DNA of 64,000 nt from Helicobacter bilis (GCF_001999985.1 NZ_CP019645.1:1550001-1614000), one strand, 5' to 3'. Shown: positions 1-8,724, numbered from the stretch's first letter. The notes: generated by a model not told the origin, from the sequence alone. Numbers and translations: made by a program.

Positions 1-2204
1 TGCATTTTTATAGAATCTAGAATCTTGTCATATTGAGCGTTAAGCGAAATATCTTGTTTAGATTCTAAATTTGATTCTAATCTTTTAGATGTTTCGCTAC
101 GCTCAACATGACAAGTTGTAGATTCCATTTTCGTGTCATTTTGAGCAGTAAGTGAAAAATCTTTATTGTTAGAATCTAGAATCTTATCTTGTTGAGATTC
201 CATGCTAGATATTTCAGCTAACACCTTAGCATGACAAGCACTAGATTCTAACTTTTCTTTATTTTTCATACTAACCCCCACTTCGCATTTATAAGATATA
301 GAATCTAGCCCCATTAATTCCTGTAATTTTTCTGCTTTTTGTGTAGGGAGTAACCCTGCATAATAGCTTTGTATATTAAGCATTCTTGCGATATGTGCGA
401 CACTTTTTTCATTATCGCCACTTAAAATTGCAAGTGGATTTACTCCAAGATTCCGCAAAATCTGCACACATTCTTTACTCTCTTCTTTTAGTATATCACC
501 TAGCATAATGTAGCCTTGATAGATTCCATTTTTTGCAATATGGATTATGCTAAACCCGCTATCTTGTGTATCTTTATGCGTGTAGAATGGGCTTATATCT
601 ATGCCTTTATCTTTCATTAAAGATTCATTGCCAACTAAGATTCTATCTCCGCAACACTTAGCATATACGCCTTTTCCACCTATCTCTTCAAAGCTTTCTA
701 TCTCACAAATATGCGTGTTTTTAGAGTCTTTCATATTTTTAGAATCTTGCATAATGGCTTTTGCTATTGGGTGATTTGAGAATCTTTGTGCCCTTTGTGC
801 TATCTCTAGTAAAGATTCTTTGCTTATATCTGTTAGCGGATTTATAGATTCTATTTGAAATACGCCTTGTGTTAATGTGCCTGTTTTATCAAATACGACT
901 TGCTGCAACTTAGCAAGGTTACTAAAATGCGTAGAGCCTTTAATGAGTATGCCCTTTCTACTTGCAATGCCTAATGCACCAAAATATCCAAGCGGCACAG
1001 ACAGCACCAAAGCACAAGGGCAACTCACCATAAGCACCACTAAAGAGCGATAAATCCACTCATGCCATTCCCCATCAAAAAGCGGTGGAATAAACGCAAT
1101 GCCAAGTGCTATGAAAAATACAATCGGCGTGTAGATTTTAGCAAACTGCGTAATGATTTGCTCACTCTTTGCCTTTGTGTTGCTTGAGTCTTCTATCATG
1201 GCTTTTATCTTTGCAACTTGAGAATGAGAAAAAGGCTTACTCACTTTTATAGTTAGCACACTTTGCATATTAATAGCCCCTGCTAAAACCTCATCGCCAC
1301 TTGCTACATCAATAGGCTTACTCTCACCACTTATTGCCTGCATATTGAGCGAACTCTCACCCTGCATAATAATGCCATCAACGGGGATTTTCTCGCCAAC
1401 TTTTACGAGGATTATATCATCAACCTTTAATAACTCTGGGTGAGTATCCTGCCAAATCGTCTCGCTAGAATCCATACTATTAGAATCTGCTTGTTTTATC
1501 TGTAAATGCGCTATCTCTGGTGTAATATCTAGCAAATCATACAAAGATTTTTTAGATCGCTTGAGAGCTAGAGATTCTAAAAACTCGCCTATGCGGAAAA
1601 AGAGCATAACTGCCACACTCTCGCTTATTTCACCAATGCAAAATGCCGCAATAGTCGCGATAAACATAAGCGTATTTTCATCAAAAAAGACTTTATTTTT
1701 CATATTACGCCATACTGCCCTAAATATAGGCAATCCTGCGATAATGTAGAGTAGTAATAAAATGATATAGATTAGAATCTGAAATGGTGTAACTGCACTA
1801 AAAATGCTATGTAAAAATGATAGAGATTCCATATAATGCAAAAGCACTGCATAGCTAACACCAAGTATCATATTAAAAGACTTGATAAAAGAGCTAGATT
1901 CTAAAGGTGTATAATGCAAACATAACATACACACAGCAAAGCCAAAGAGAAGGGCTAAAAGCAGAGACAACTCTTTTTTATAAGACACATTATGTGTGTT
2001 TTCATGTGTGCTACGCACGATTATATCTGGTTCTATCTTAGCGATTTGTGCTTTTATCGCTTCTATATCGCTTGTCTTTATATAGAGTGTATTTGTGCTA
2101 AAGTTTATATTTGCACTCTCTACACAAGGCATAGATTGCAAGGATTTCTCAAGTTTATTCGCACATGAATTGCAATCAAGATTTTCTAAAATAAATTTTT
2201 GCAT
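1..2204 (-). CDS. cadA: CadA-like heavy-metal P1B-type ATPase, C-terminus outside window
   Basis: Inner-membrane pump expelling divalent metals such as Cd/Zn/Co. Read from ATG at 2204, the frame stays open to base 1. Visible in order: an N-terminal metal-binding domain with CNSC (residues about 11-14), several hydrophobic helices, the actuator SGES, the membrane motif SCPCALVLSVPLG, and the phosphorylation motif DKTGTLT. Wording around DENTLMFIATIAAF closely matches what I recall of H. pylori CadA. After LLPTQKAEKLQEL, where the family soon reaches GDGINDAP, about 95 residues or more of repeat-derived sequence appear instead (LES, CHVERSETS, KQDISLNAQYD). The hinge motif would lie outside the window, so whether the enzyme is functional cannot be judged. 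Start is by homology; the upstream AAGTGAG is a weak ribosome site. Metal specificity is inferred. Confidence 0.88.
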   Translation of the reverse strand, partial: MQKFILENLDCNSCANKLEKSLQSMPCVESANINFSTNTLYIKTSDIEAIKAQIAKIEPDIIVRSTHENTHNVSYKKELSLLLALLFGFAVCMLCLHYTPLESSSFIKSFNMILGVSYAVLLHYMESLSFLHSIFSAVTPFQILIYIILLLLYIIAGLPIFRAVWRNMKNKVFFDENTLMFIATIAAFCIGEISESVAVMLFFRIGEFLESLALKRSKKSLYDLLDITPEIAHLQIKQADSNSMDSSETIWQDTHPELLKVDDIILVKVGEKIPVDGIIMQGESSLNMQAISGESKPIDVASGDEVLAGAINMQSVLTIKVSKPFSHSQVAKIKAMIEDSSNTKAKSEQIITQFAKIYTPIVFFIALGIAFIPPLFDGEWHEWIYRSLVVLMVSCPCALVLSVPLGYFGALGIASRKGILIKGSTHFSNLAKLQQVVFDKTGTLTQGVFQIESINPLTDISKESLLEIAQRAQRFSNHPIAKAIMQDSKNMKDSKNTHICEIESFEEIGGKGVYAKCCGDRILVGNESLMKDKGIDISPFYTHKDTQDSGFSIIHIAKNGIYQGYIMLGDILKEESKECVQILRNLGVNPLAILSGDNEKSVAHIARMLNIQSYYAGLLPTQKAEKLQELMGLDSISYKCEVGVSMKNKEKLESSACHAKVLAEISSMESQQDKILDSNNKDFSLTAQNDTKMESTTCHVERSETSKRLESNLESKQDISLNAQYDKILDSIKM
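20..240. repeat. Cluster of palindromic repeat arms inside cadA
   Basis: Four arms of the window's dispersed palindromic repeat lie within about 220 bases: TGTCATATTGAGCG near 27, GCTCAACATGACA ending near 115, TGTCATTTTGAGCA near 136 and TTAGCATGACA ending near 237. They are separated by TAGAATCT/AGATTCTA octamers. All are in the open frame of the ATPase gene and encode CHAK, CHVERSE, KDFSLTAQND and QDISLNAQYD segments. Confidence 0.8.
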
Positions 2205-2277
2205 ATAAACTCACTTATATTTCAATCATATTTTAATCCATATAAAATAAAAGCAGAGTATAACATAAACATGATTA

Positions 2278-2297
2278 ATATACCCATAGGGGTATAT
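2278..2297. promoter_or_regulatory. CsoR-like operator palindrome upstream of the metal ATPase
   Basis: Perfect inverted repeat: ATATACCC, spacer ATAG, GGGTATAT. The pattern TACCC-N4-GGGTA is the known operator type of CsoR/RcnR-family metal sensors. It sits 74 bases upstream of the ATPase start, in an AT-rich stretch fit for a promoter. No CsoR/RcnR gene is in this window, so the regulator is inferred. Confidence 0.6.
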
Positions 2298-2556
2298 GTA
2301 TATCTGGAATTTTTATTTATATATGATTATCTGCACTTAACTGCAAATGGGTTTAATTGTGAAAATGTCTTGCGCTGATGGCTTATGAATACTCAAAGAT
2401 TTCCATATAAAACCATGTTGTATAACTTGTAGTAGTTGTTTGAAAATATTACACAAAGAGTGTATTTGTTTATGTGTGAGATAATAAGAATTTTTACCTG
2501 CATATTAAAGTGATACAAGTAAAATAATGTCGCATAAAGCTAAAAATATTAAGAAT

Positions 2557-3828
2557 CTATTTTCCCCGCATAATGCGTATTATATCTCGTGGAAATTCGC
2601 TTATTTTTCTAATATTTTCAATAAAATTTCTATGTTTCATGCAATAATGCATAAATTTGGGTGTTATCGAACTATCAATATTGTAAGGACATGTTTTCAT
2701 CACATTTTCTTTTCTTTGCAAATAAGAACCCCTGCCTATTCTTTTTGCGCAAGTGGGACCTTGAGATACAATATAATCAAGAAAATGAAAGACTCTTTGA
2801 GAATAAAATTCTTGAGGATCAAAATCGTCAAGAAAAATTGGTTCGTTTAGCATGTCTCTAAAGGCCTTGTCATTGTCATCTATACGCTTTATTTCATCTA
2901 TAAGATCTTTGAAGGTAGGAAATTCATGCGCATTGATAAAAGCTTTTGGGTTAATTTTGTAGTCAAATAAATATGGAGGGATATTTGGAATACGCGTATC
3001 AAATATGCCATATTCCCCCCCCCCCCCCATAGCGTTAGAATCCAGATTTTCGTCATACTTATAATTGCGGGTAAAAAAATTGCTCGTGCAAACCTCCGGT
3101 GAAATATCCTTTTTAGAATCTTTATTGGATGTTTCGTTACACTCTTTATCTATCCCACATCTAAGACTCGTATCTCCCCAATAAATTGGCACACACCCAC
3201 TCATAAATGCATCAAATAACTTCTCTGTTAGGTACCCCGGATAGCTACCATTTTCAAAACAAATATTAAATTTATATGATTTTAGCCATTCTATTTTATC
3301 ATCGACACTAGTACCAATATTATTTTTCCACTTACCACCAGAATCTACATTCTTGTAAGCACACAATGCCTCAAAAAAGTTATCTCTCATTTCAGTCATA
3401 TAGCCATTACTCGCGACAAAACCGCAAAACTTTGTTTTATATTTGCTTAAATGAATGCGACTTTTTAAGGTATTTTGCAACTCTTTTGAACGATAAGTGT
3501 TGAAAAATATTAACGGTGCATGTAAATGTCTATCCTCAAATACTGCATAATCGAAACTTATCGCATAATCCACGAGATTAAAATCTGGGCGAACATTCTC
3601 TCCTGTATAAAAAATACGCACACAATCATATTCTAAATGCTTATATCCAAAAGGACCACATAAGATAAAATCAGGGGTATTGCTATATGCAACATCATAT
3701 TTTTGTTGTAGTAGCTGAATGAGAGCATTACTATAGAAATTTACTTCATTATCCTCATTCCACCAATCTAGTATTCTCATATTTAAGACTCGTTTGTTCA
3801 TATTTCCTGCTCTTATAGTAAATTTCAA
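2557..3828 (-). CDS. GT10 alpha-1,3-fucosyltransferase, phase-variable (ON)
   Basis: Transfers fucose from GDP-fucose to N-acetylglucosamine of lipopolysaccharide O-chains (Lewis-antigen mimicry in H. pylori FutA/B). Family markers: DWWNED near the N-terminus, IFYTGEN, and the GDP-fucose site segments YKFNICFEN, GYLTEKLFDAF and VPIYWGD. Between GDTSL and the conserved INPKAFINAHEF there is an insertion holding a degenerate palindromic repeat (KKDIS ... YKYDENLDS) followed by a C14 tract at 3015-3028, read as GGGG; the present length keeps the frame open. The heptad DDLRVNY repeats of H. pylori are absent. The first ATG is used here, but ATG at 3801 has a purine-rich AGGAAA just upstream and may be the true start. 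Confidence 0.85.
   Translation of the reverse strand: MKFTIRAGNMNKRVLNMRILDWWNEDNEVNFYSNALIQLLQQKYDVAYSNTPDFILCGPFGYKHLEYDCVRIFYTGENVRPDFNLVDYAISFDYAVFEDRHLHAPLIFFNTYRSKELQNTLKSRIHLSKYKTKFCGFVASNGYMTEMRDNFFEALCAYKNVDSGGKWKNNIGTSVDDKIEWLKSYKFNICFENGSYPGYLTEKLFDAFMSGCVPIYWGDTSLRCGIDKECNETSNKDSKKDISPEVCTSNFFTRNYKYDENLDSNAMGGGGEYGIFDTRIPNIPPYLFDYKINPKAFINAHEFPTFKDLIDEIKRIDDNDKAFRDMLNEPIFLDDFDPQEFYSQRVFHFLDYIVSQGPTCAKRIGRGSYLQRKENVMKTCPYNIDSSITPKFMHYCMKHRNFIENIRKISEFPRDIIRIMRGK
3015..3028. repeat. C14 homopolymer in fucosyltransferase gene
   Basis: Fourteen consecutive C (poly-G on the coding strand). In frame at this length; gain or loss of one base would truncate the protein soon after, removing the C-terminal third. 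Confidence 0.9.
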
Positions 3829-3837
3829 AAGTTAATT

Positions 3838-4410
3838 TTACATCAAAATAATGAAAATCAAGAAATATTCACCATATATAGTGACTGCAATATAAATTAA
3901 ATTGGTAGGTTTACAACCCAATAAATTGATCCCATTGCGAACAACTATGCAGTTTGCTTTGTTTATCTGTGCGTTATCATTGGCACTTTTATGTAATACT
4001 TCTGCCTTGATTTTATCTTGCAAGGCTTGAGCTTGAAGTTGTGCTGTTTGCATTTTACTTGCTTGTATCTTAAAAAAGCTTTCTTTCACTTGATTTGATA
4101 GCATTGCTACTTCTTTTTTCTTACCCAAAATTCCTAATGCACTTTGATTTTGTGCATCTCTTGTAGCCACTTCGTTTTGGTCTATGGTTAATGCTGTTTG
4201 GACTGCACTTTGAAATACACCTAAAAATGTTTTAGCCATAAAATCGCTATAAGCTAAAGCCTTTTGGTCATCTGTAAAAGCGTAGCTTGGCATATATTTT
4301 ACAAAACTATCTAAGGCATCTTTATATATTTGACTATCTTTCATCTTAGCTTCTATAAAATCAAAATTCTCTTGGAATTTCTTTAGAGTGAGATTTTTTG
4401 TTTGTATCAT
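3838..4410 (-). CDS. Mobile-element protein of unknown function, C-terminus replaced
   Basis: A 190-residue, alanine/glutamine-rich, probably helical protein with no enzyme motif. I do not recognise a named family. A deleted paralogue lies at 55505-55558: DSFVKHMP there matches DSFVKYMP here, and NNAQINRANC matches NDNAQINKANC. After that point the two differ, and here the reading frame runs into an unrelated hydrophobic tail, so this copy is probably truncated and fused to junk. Preceded by AAGGATTT as ribosome site. It shares strand with the nuclease-like gene at 4518-5033, separated by 107 bases containing two hairpins. Confidence 0.55.
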   Translation of the reverse strand: MIQTKNLTLKKFQENFDFIEAKMKDSQIYKDALDSFVKYMPSYAFTDDQKALAYSDFMAKTFLGVFQSAVQTALTIDQNEVATRDAQNQSALGILGKKKEVAMLSNQVKESFFKIQASKMQTAQLQAQALQDKIKAEVLHKSANDNAQINKANCIVVRNGINLLGCKPTNLIYIAVTIYGEYFLIFIILM

Positions 4411-4460
4411 GTTAAATCCTTTTTTTTGTGGTATAATCTTAGTATGCTAAGGTTTTGATT

Positions 4461-4491
4461 GTGGGAAGTCCCACCTAGAATTTGGTCTAGG
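4461..4491. other. Two adjacent perfect hairpins
   Basis: GTGGGA-AG-TCCCAC (4461-4474) is followed directly by CCTAGA-N6-TCTAGG (4474-4491). They lie in the 107-base gap between two minus-strand island genes. No T-run follows on either strand, so a simple intrinsic terminator is unlikely; an mRNA structure or element end is possible. Confidence 0.45.
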
Positions 4492-4517
4492 CTGTGTTTA
4501 TCACTTGCCACTTTATG

Positions 4518-5033
4518 CTATTTTGCATTGGGGAATACCTTAGCATTCTTAAACAACACTTTTTCATTTAGCTTCCCTTTTTGTTTCCAAGCAGTATCAA
4601 AACGAAGTTTATTTCTACCTGTTAATACTTCTTCTATCACAATGAAATGCCCATTGATTTGTTTTGAGTAGATAATTGTATTATTCTCTGTTACTACTCT
4701 GCTATCATACTGCTTTGTAATATTTGGATAAAACTCAAAAATCTCATCTTTACTAATAGCAATATTTGCTGTATTGCTATCATCACCATGCCTATTTAAA
4801 GCATGAGCTAAATGTTCTGAATCTATTTCCCTTGCAACCGCATAATTACCTTTAAAATCAAAATCTTTGGCAAGTAATTCTAGTTCAGATTCATCTACCT
4901 TTGATATTATGAGTTTATCGCTTTTCTTTGGGTTATTTAAATCCCATGTGTTTATAATCTGTTTTATCTCATCTGTGCTTAAATCCTTTTCTACTTTACT
5001 TTTTGTTGGGATTGTATGCTGTTTGTTTTTCAT
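4518..5033 (-). CDS. PBECR-like (barnase/EndoU/colicin-type) nuclease domain protein
   Basis: 171 residues. The C-terminal two thirds show the layout of phage-associated Barnase-EndoU-ColicinE5/D-RelE-like toxins: HALNRHG, then ISKDEIFEFYPNI, then strand pairs NNTIIYSK and GHFIVIEEVLTGR ending in LRFDTAWKQ. The His in LNRHG and the late Arg/Thr are the usual candidate catalytic residues of that fold. The N-terminal 60 residues are a lysine-rich linker, as when such a domain is cut from a longer polyvalent protein. It is preceded at 5044 by a broken small gene whose stop abuts this gene's AAGGAAGT ribosome site. Activity is inferred; no immunity gene is evident next to it. Confidence 0.55.
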   Translation of the reverse strand: MKNKQHTIPTKSKVEKDLSTDEIKQIINTWDLNNPKKSDKLIISKVDESELELLAKDFDFKGNYAVAREIDSEHLAHALNRHGDDSNTANIAISKDEIFEFYPNITKQYDSRVVTENNTIIYSKQINGHFIVIEEVLTGRNKLRFDTAWKQKGKLNEKVLFKNAKVFPNAK

Positions 5034-5043
5034 TTCTACTTCC

Positions 5044-5266
5044 TTATGAGTTTTTACATTGCTTAGGTTTTAGTCGCCATTCACCCATTTTTTCATTTAC
5101 TACTTCTGCTAATCCATCTTCTAGCATCTCTTTAATCAATCTTTTATCAGGGGCTACCCCATTAGTAAGCTTGGGAATAACTTCAAAGCAAATATCACTA
5201 AAAAATAAAGCTTTGTTCCTTTTTACATTTATTGAAGTAATTAACCAGAAAATACCTAGCTTTCAT
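5044..5266 (-). pseudogene. Short island gene broken in a T-run
   Basis: Begins MKARYFLVNYFN at 5266, reaches a stop after SFIF, and continues one frame over as SDICFEVIPKLTNG ... WRLKPKQCKNS to a stop at 5044. Removing one T from the T6 run (coding strand) joins the parts into about 73 residues. The stop lies directly upstream of the nuclease-like gene, so the two probably formed an operon. Family not recognised. Confidence 0.5.
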
Positions 5267-5370
5267 TTCTAGCGGTATTTAAAAAATCTGGGCGTGGTGC
5301 TATTCTATAACGATAATATCTTATTGCGGCGGATGCTGGTCATCCATTCGGTATGTTATGATAAGTAAGA

Positions 5371-6146
5371 TTAATAAGCGTTAAGTATTATAAATGCAAG
5401 CAAAAGACTATATCTTAATCCTCTTTTTCTCATTCTATTTGCCTGATTTCCGCTTGGCGTAGTTTTCTTGCAAATTAATCTTCTTAAAGTTGCTAATTCT
5501 ACCAGTTGTTTTTTACTAAATAATTGATAAAGATTTGTTAAATCTTTAGTAGTTCACAATAAATACTCATCTTGTGGAATCCACAGCACATCATTCTGTT
5601 TTGTTTGACTTGTAATCTCTCTAAATTCACTATCAATTGCGTTAGGATTTAAATCTGTTGGATTCCAACCCTTCCGTAATAGTTTTGATTTTGCTGTCAT
5701 AGCAAGTTTATAACGACTAAATTCATGCGGTTGCCTAAGAATGCAGTTGTATTTCTTGTATATGCAGACTGATTAAAGTTTTTCTCAAAGTCTGCTACTC
5801 CTCTTTCTTTTTGCAATGTGCCTTTCTTGGTTTTAATGAGATCTTGCATTATGCTTTGTGTTTCTTATGGTATTTCACTTTGTGGTTTGAAATCCCTATC
5901 ACTACTTAGGGCTATTTCTTCATTAAAAGTCTTTGCTTGTGTAGGCGTAGTGTTTGTATTTGTTTGTAGTGTTGTATTGTTAGCTTGTGATAGTGTATTT
6001 TGGTTTGTTTGCATAGATAAGACATTATTGCCCATACTGATAGCATTGCCGATATTTTGTTGTGTTTGTTTATTTTGTGAATTCTGTGCGTTTAGATTAG
6101 CAGTATTTGCTTTATCTTGCGCTTGTTTTAATAGATTTGTAGTCAT
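5371..6146 (-). pseudogene. Decayed mobile-element protein gene
   Basis: Starts MTTNLLKQAQDK at 6146 with an asparagine/glutamine/threonine-rich N-terminus. It meets an in-frame TAA after SEIP (5865), resumes as ETQSIMQDLIKTKKG, shifts frame near 5715 (HEFSRYKLAMTAKSK), meets an in-frame TGA after QDEYLL, and ends near 5371. The surviving pieces read as one protein of about 250 residues. I do not recognise the family; its place beside other phage-like fragments suggests a prophage or conjugative origin. Confidence 0.5.
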
Positions 6147-6170
6147 CTCTCAGAACGGCGAAACAACTTC

Positions 6171-6238
6171 CCTGTCATTTCGAGGCGAAGCCAAATCTTT
6201 CCATACCAATAAAGATTTTTCGCCTATGGCTCAAAATG
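6171..6238. repeat. Palindromic repeat, full inverted pair
   Basis: Left arm TGTCATTTCGAGGCGAAGCC and right arm GGCTCAAAATGACA face each other around AAATCTTT ... AAAGATTT. It lies between two decayed genes facing apart and contributes in-frame codons (KDFSPMAQND) upstream of the fragment that follows. Confidence 0.75.
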
Positions 6239-6239
6239 A

Positions 6240-6880
6240 CAATACGAAAGAAAAAGATCTAAGAAATGAAATAAATTCTAATTTTACATACACAACGCAA
6301 GAGTCAAAAGGAATAAGAGAATTAAGAAATGATTTAAAAGAAGTATTAAGCTCATATTAAATAAAGAGATAGTTAATAAAGAAACAGGGCTAAAAGGCGT
6401 AATAACAGAAACAGAACGCAACAAAATATCAAGCAAAAAGGCAGTGGATAAAAGCGTTGCAAATGGCTTTACCATAGATGAGCATTACAGGGTGGGACAA
6501 GACCTAAAAAACCTTTATGAAAATGCTACAAAAAGAGAATCGCATAATGATTACAAAAATAGAGATAATATTATTCAAGTGCATAGATTTACAAAAGATA
6601 TAAATGTCAATGGTAAGGAAGCAATAGCAAAAATTACATTATTTGAAAAAAAGGAAGGCAATAATAAAATTTATACTTTAGAGTTAGAAAACTTAGAGAA
6701 TCCTACTTCCTTAAGTTCGCCGCACATGCAAACAGAAGTAGCGGTAAAAGCTCAAGTAACCCGTGATGGTGTGCGTCCAACGCTAATATTGCTAAAACCG
6801 ATAGCGGCATTATACCGCAAAACATAAAAGATGCTATACAAGATAATCCACAACCTACAGCGTTGCAAACAAAAATCTAA
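6240..6880 (+). pseudogene. Fragment of phage-type large polyvalent protein
   Basis: Three overlapping frames read as one domain: IRELRNDLKEVLS (to 6357), then NKEIVNKETGLKGVI ... SVANGFTIDEH ... VGQDLKNLYENA ... KIYTLELENLENPT (6363-6720), then NANIAKTDSGIIPQNIKDA to a stop at 6880. At least two frameshifts break it. The pattern resembles the large-polyvalent-protein-associated domains found in prophage and conjugative toxin-carrying proteins (perhaps LPD3), but I cannot confirm which. The intact 127-residue part (6444-6827) is too partial to be a gene product. Confidence 0.5.
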
Positions 6881-6929
6881 GAAGTGAAGCAACAAATAGC
6901 AAATAGTTAAGAAACCAGATAAAGAGTAT

Positions 6930-7195
6930 TGATATCATGTATTGAAGCCAGATGGAGTAATTCAGCTAGAAAAGCAATATTTTGATCAAGCAATCCCTAA
7001 AAAATACAATGAAATGATACAAGATTTTCCACACCCTTATGATACGAGCAAAATCCGATAAGCTAAAAACCCACGCAAAAGATATAGATACAATACAAGA
7101 AGTTACAACACAGCTTTAAAAAACAACTTAAAGACAAGTCTTTTAAAAATACAGCTAAACATGCAGAAAATCTATCATTCAACACATTGAGAGGC
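6930..7195 (+). pseudogene. Short coding remnants of the same island
   Basis: Broken frames read VLKPDGVIQLEKQYFDQ ... HPYDTSKIR (6943-7062), then KSDKLKTHAKDIDTIQ and KQLKDKSFKNTAKHAENL to a stop near 7219. Codon content looks like real protein but no frame is complete and no family is recognised. Confidence 0.35.
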
Positions 7196-7202
7196 AAAGC
7201 TA

Positions 7203-7349
7203 ATGAAACTGGATTTTAAAGAGCTAGATGTAAATAAGTCCAGTTTTAAGTGGCATTTGGCAAGTTGCAAGCAAAGCTTAAAAAAGGGGGATATACAAGA
7301 CTTAAGTGAACATATTGCTATAAACTACCCACTGCGTAGAAATAGCTAA
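7203..7349 (+). CDS. Possible 48-residue small protein
   Basis: ATG at 7203 to TAA at 7347-7349, beginning MKLDFKELDVNKSSFKW. Hydrophilic, no signal peptide. Weak ribosome site. It lies among broken genes and could be another remnant rather than an expressed peptide. Confidence 0.25.
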   Translation: MKLDFKELDVNKSSFKWHLASCKQSLKKGDIQDLSEHIAINYPLRRNS

Positions 7350-7350
7350 A

Positions 7351-7735
7351 GAAGTTGGAAATCTAGAATCAGGAACGCCATATTTAAACAATGAAATAGA
7401 AGGCGTGCAGAAAATTTATTATAAAATGGGGGGGGGCTTTATCTGGAAATACCATACACAAATGATAGGCAAAAGGTATCACAAAATATATTATGAAAAT
7501 GGGAACTTGCAAGCAGAATTACCATATTTAGACGATGAAATACACGGAGTTTTAAAATACTGCACAGAAGACAAAGCTACTTGCCACAATAAACGCACAA
7601 AATAATAATTATATAAGCGGCAAATGTCATAATGGCAAAACACTAACAGATGAAGAAATATCAACTCTAGAGACAAGTAACACTTCAACTGCTTTTTTCA
7701 GATTTTTGCATGAAATATGTTTGCCTAATCTTTAG
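7351..7735 (+). pseudogene. Degenerate YwqK/MORN-repeat gene
   Basis: Reads VGNLESGTPYLNNEIEG, KIYYKMGGG, then after a shift in a G9 tract LYLEIPYTND, then IYYENGNLQAELPYLDDE, TEDKA, and after another shift NYISGKCHNGKTLTDEE to a stop at 7735. These pieces match the intact gene at 61923-62507 (YYENG, PYKN, TEDKKLL, FISGKCFNNKVLTDKE). The family is annotated as the antitoxin side of YwqK-type systems or as MORN-like surface proteins. No start or signal peptide survives. Confidence 0.65.
7428..7436. repeat. G9 tract in degenerate YwqK gene
   Basis: Nine G. One additional G would join KIYYKM to LYLEIPYTND in one frame, so the tract probably contributed to loss of the frame. Confidence 0.6.
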
Positions 7736-7881
7736 TTTCTAGTTTGACTTTGAGCTTAGAGGCTTTCAAATCTTAAGCGATAGAGTTATATTCAACTTAA
7801 ACTATAATGTTAGGCAATATAAAGAAGTCTCATAACACGAAAATTTATAGAATCTAAACAGAATTTGAATCTATAATAAAT

Positions 7882-7955
7882 TGTCATATTGAGCGTAGCG
7901 AAATATCTAATAGAATCTAAAAGGGGTGTTTCGTACTTACGCACTCAATATGACA
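7882..7955. repeat. Intergenic palindromic repeat, inverted pair
   Basis: TGTCATATTGAGCGTAGCG at the left and GCACTCAATATGACA at the right enclose AATATCTAATAGAATCTAAA. It sits just past the hemJ stop and could act as a transcript-end hairpin for hemJ. Confidence 0.75.
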
Positions 7956-7967
7956 AGAATATAGAAT

Positions 7968-8429
7968 CTAAAACGACTTGACAACAACAAGATATACAAT
8001 AATCACCATAAACAAAGTTGGAATCTCATTAAAAATACGGAAAAATCTACCGCTTTTACAACAAGAAACTAAAAGTTTTTTACGATAGAATCCACATAGA
8101 AAATGATACACTAAAAGCAATAAAACAAGTGTGAATTTCGCATGTATCCAGCCACCACTCTGCATAATGCCGGGCAAGGCTAGTGTAATCAAAGAGCCAC
8201 TCACTAAAACAGCGATCATAGCAGGATAACCGATAGCATAATACAGCCTTTTTTCTTGCAGCTCGACTACACTTCTAAACCCAGCATTCTCATACTGCTC
8301 CGCATGATACACAAACAAACGCGGCAGATAAAACAGCATAGCCATCCATGTAATAATAGAAACTATGTGAAACACTTTAATATATAAATAATACTCAGCC
8401 AGCGTGTATCTAAAAGATTCTAGTAGCAT
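7968..8429 (-). CDS. hemJ: HemJ protoporphyrinogen IX oxidase
   Basis: Membrane enzyme converting protoporphyrinogen IX to protoporphyrin IX in haem synthesis. 153 residues with four hydrophobic helices. Family markers: KVFHIVSIITWMAMLFYLPRL near residues 18-38, with the conserved His, and KRLYYAIGYPAM. Length fits the family (about 145-155). It stands alone, with a palindromic repeat directly after the stop. Confidence 0.85.
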   Translation of the reverse strand: MLLESFRYTLAEYYLYIKVFHIVSIITWMAMLFYLPRLFVYHAEQYENAGFRSVVELQEKRLYYAIGYPAMIAVLVSGSLITLALPGIMQSGGWIHAKFTLVLLLLVYHFLCGFYRKKLLVSCCKSGRFFRIFNEIPTLFMVIIVYLVVVKSF

Positions 8430-8724
8430 AACATTCCTTTATAAAACTTAGATTGCAAGATAAATATGTAAAATCTATGTGTGTTAAAATCTTTCTCTAA
8501 GTTTCTAAACTTAGATTCTAGTGATTTAAAAATCTAGTTATCCCAAGATTCTGTATTATTTAAAATTCCATTCCACATAACCATAGATTTTTACATGTTA
8601 TTACAAAGCAAAGTGAAGCTTTTATCGTATAAAGGCAAATATATAATAAATTACACAGCCAAACACTTAGAATCTTTAATGGCATATAAACAAGATTTTA
8701 TGCAACTTAGGGCATACTACAAAG
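8430..8724. other. Intergenic stretch, one perfect hairpin
   Basis: No gene seen. It holds the inverted repeat TCTAAGTTT-CT-AAACTTAGA at 8496-8515, upstream of hemJ (minus strand). It is not followed by a T-run; a role in hemJ control or as a transcript boundary is open. Confidence 0.5.

Noticed and set aside
2527-2850. 107-residue plus-strand frame
   Set aside because: Antisense to the end of the fucosyltransferase gene and of low coding quality.
5818-6360. 180-residue plus-strand frame starting MPFLVLMRSC
   Set aside because: The first two thirds are antisense to a recognisable decayed minus-strand gene; only the last 50 residues look coding and belong to the fragment at 6240-6880.
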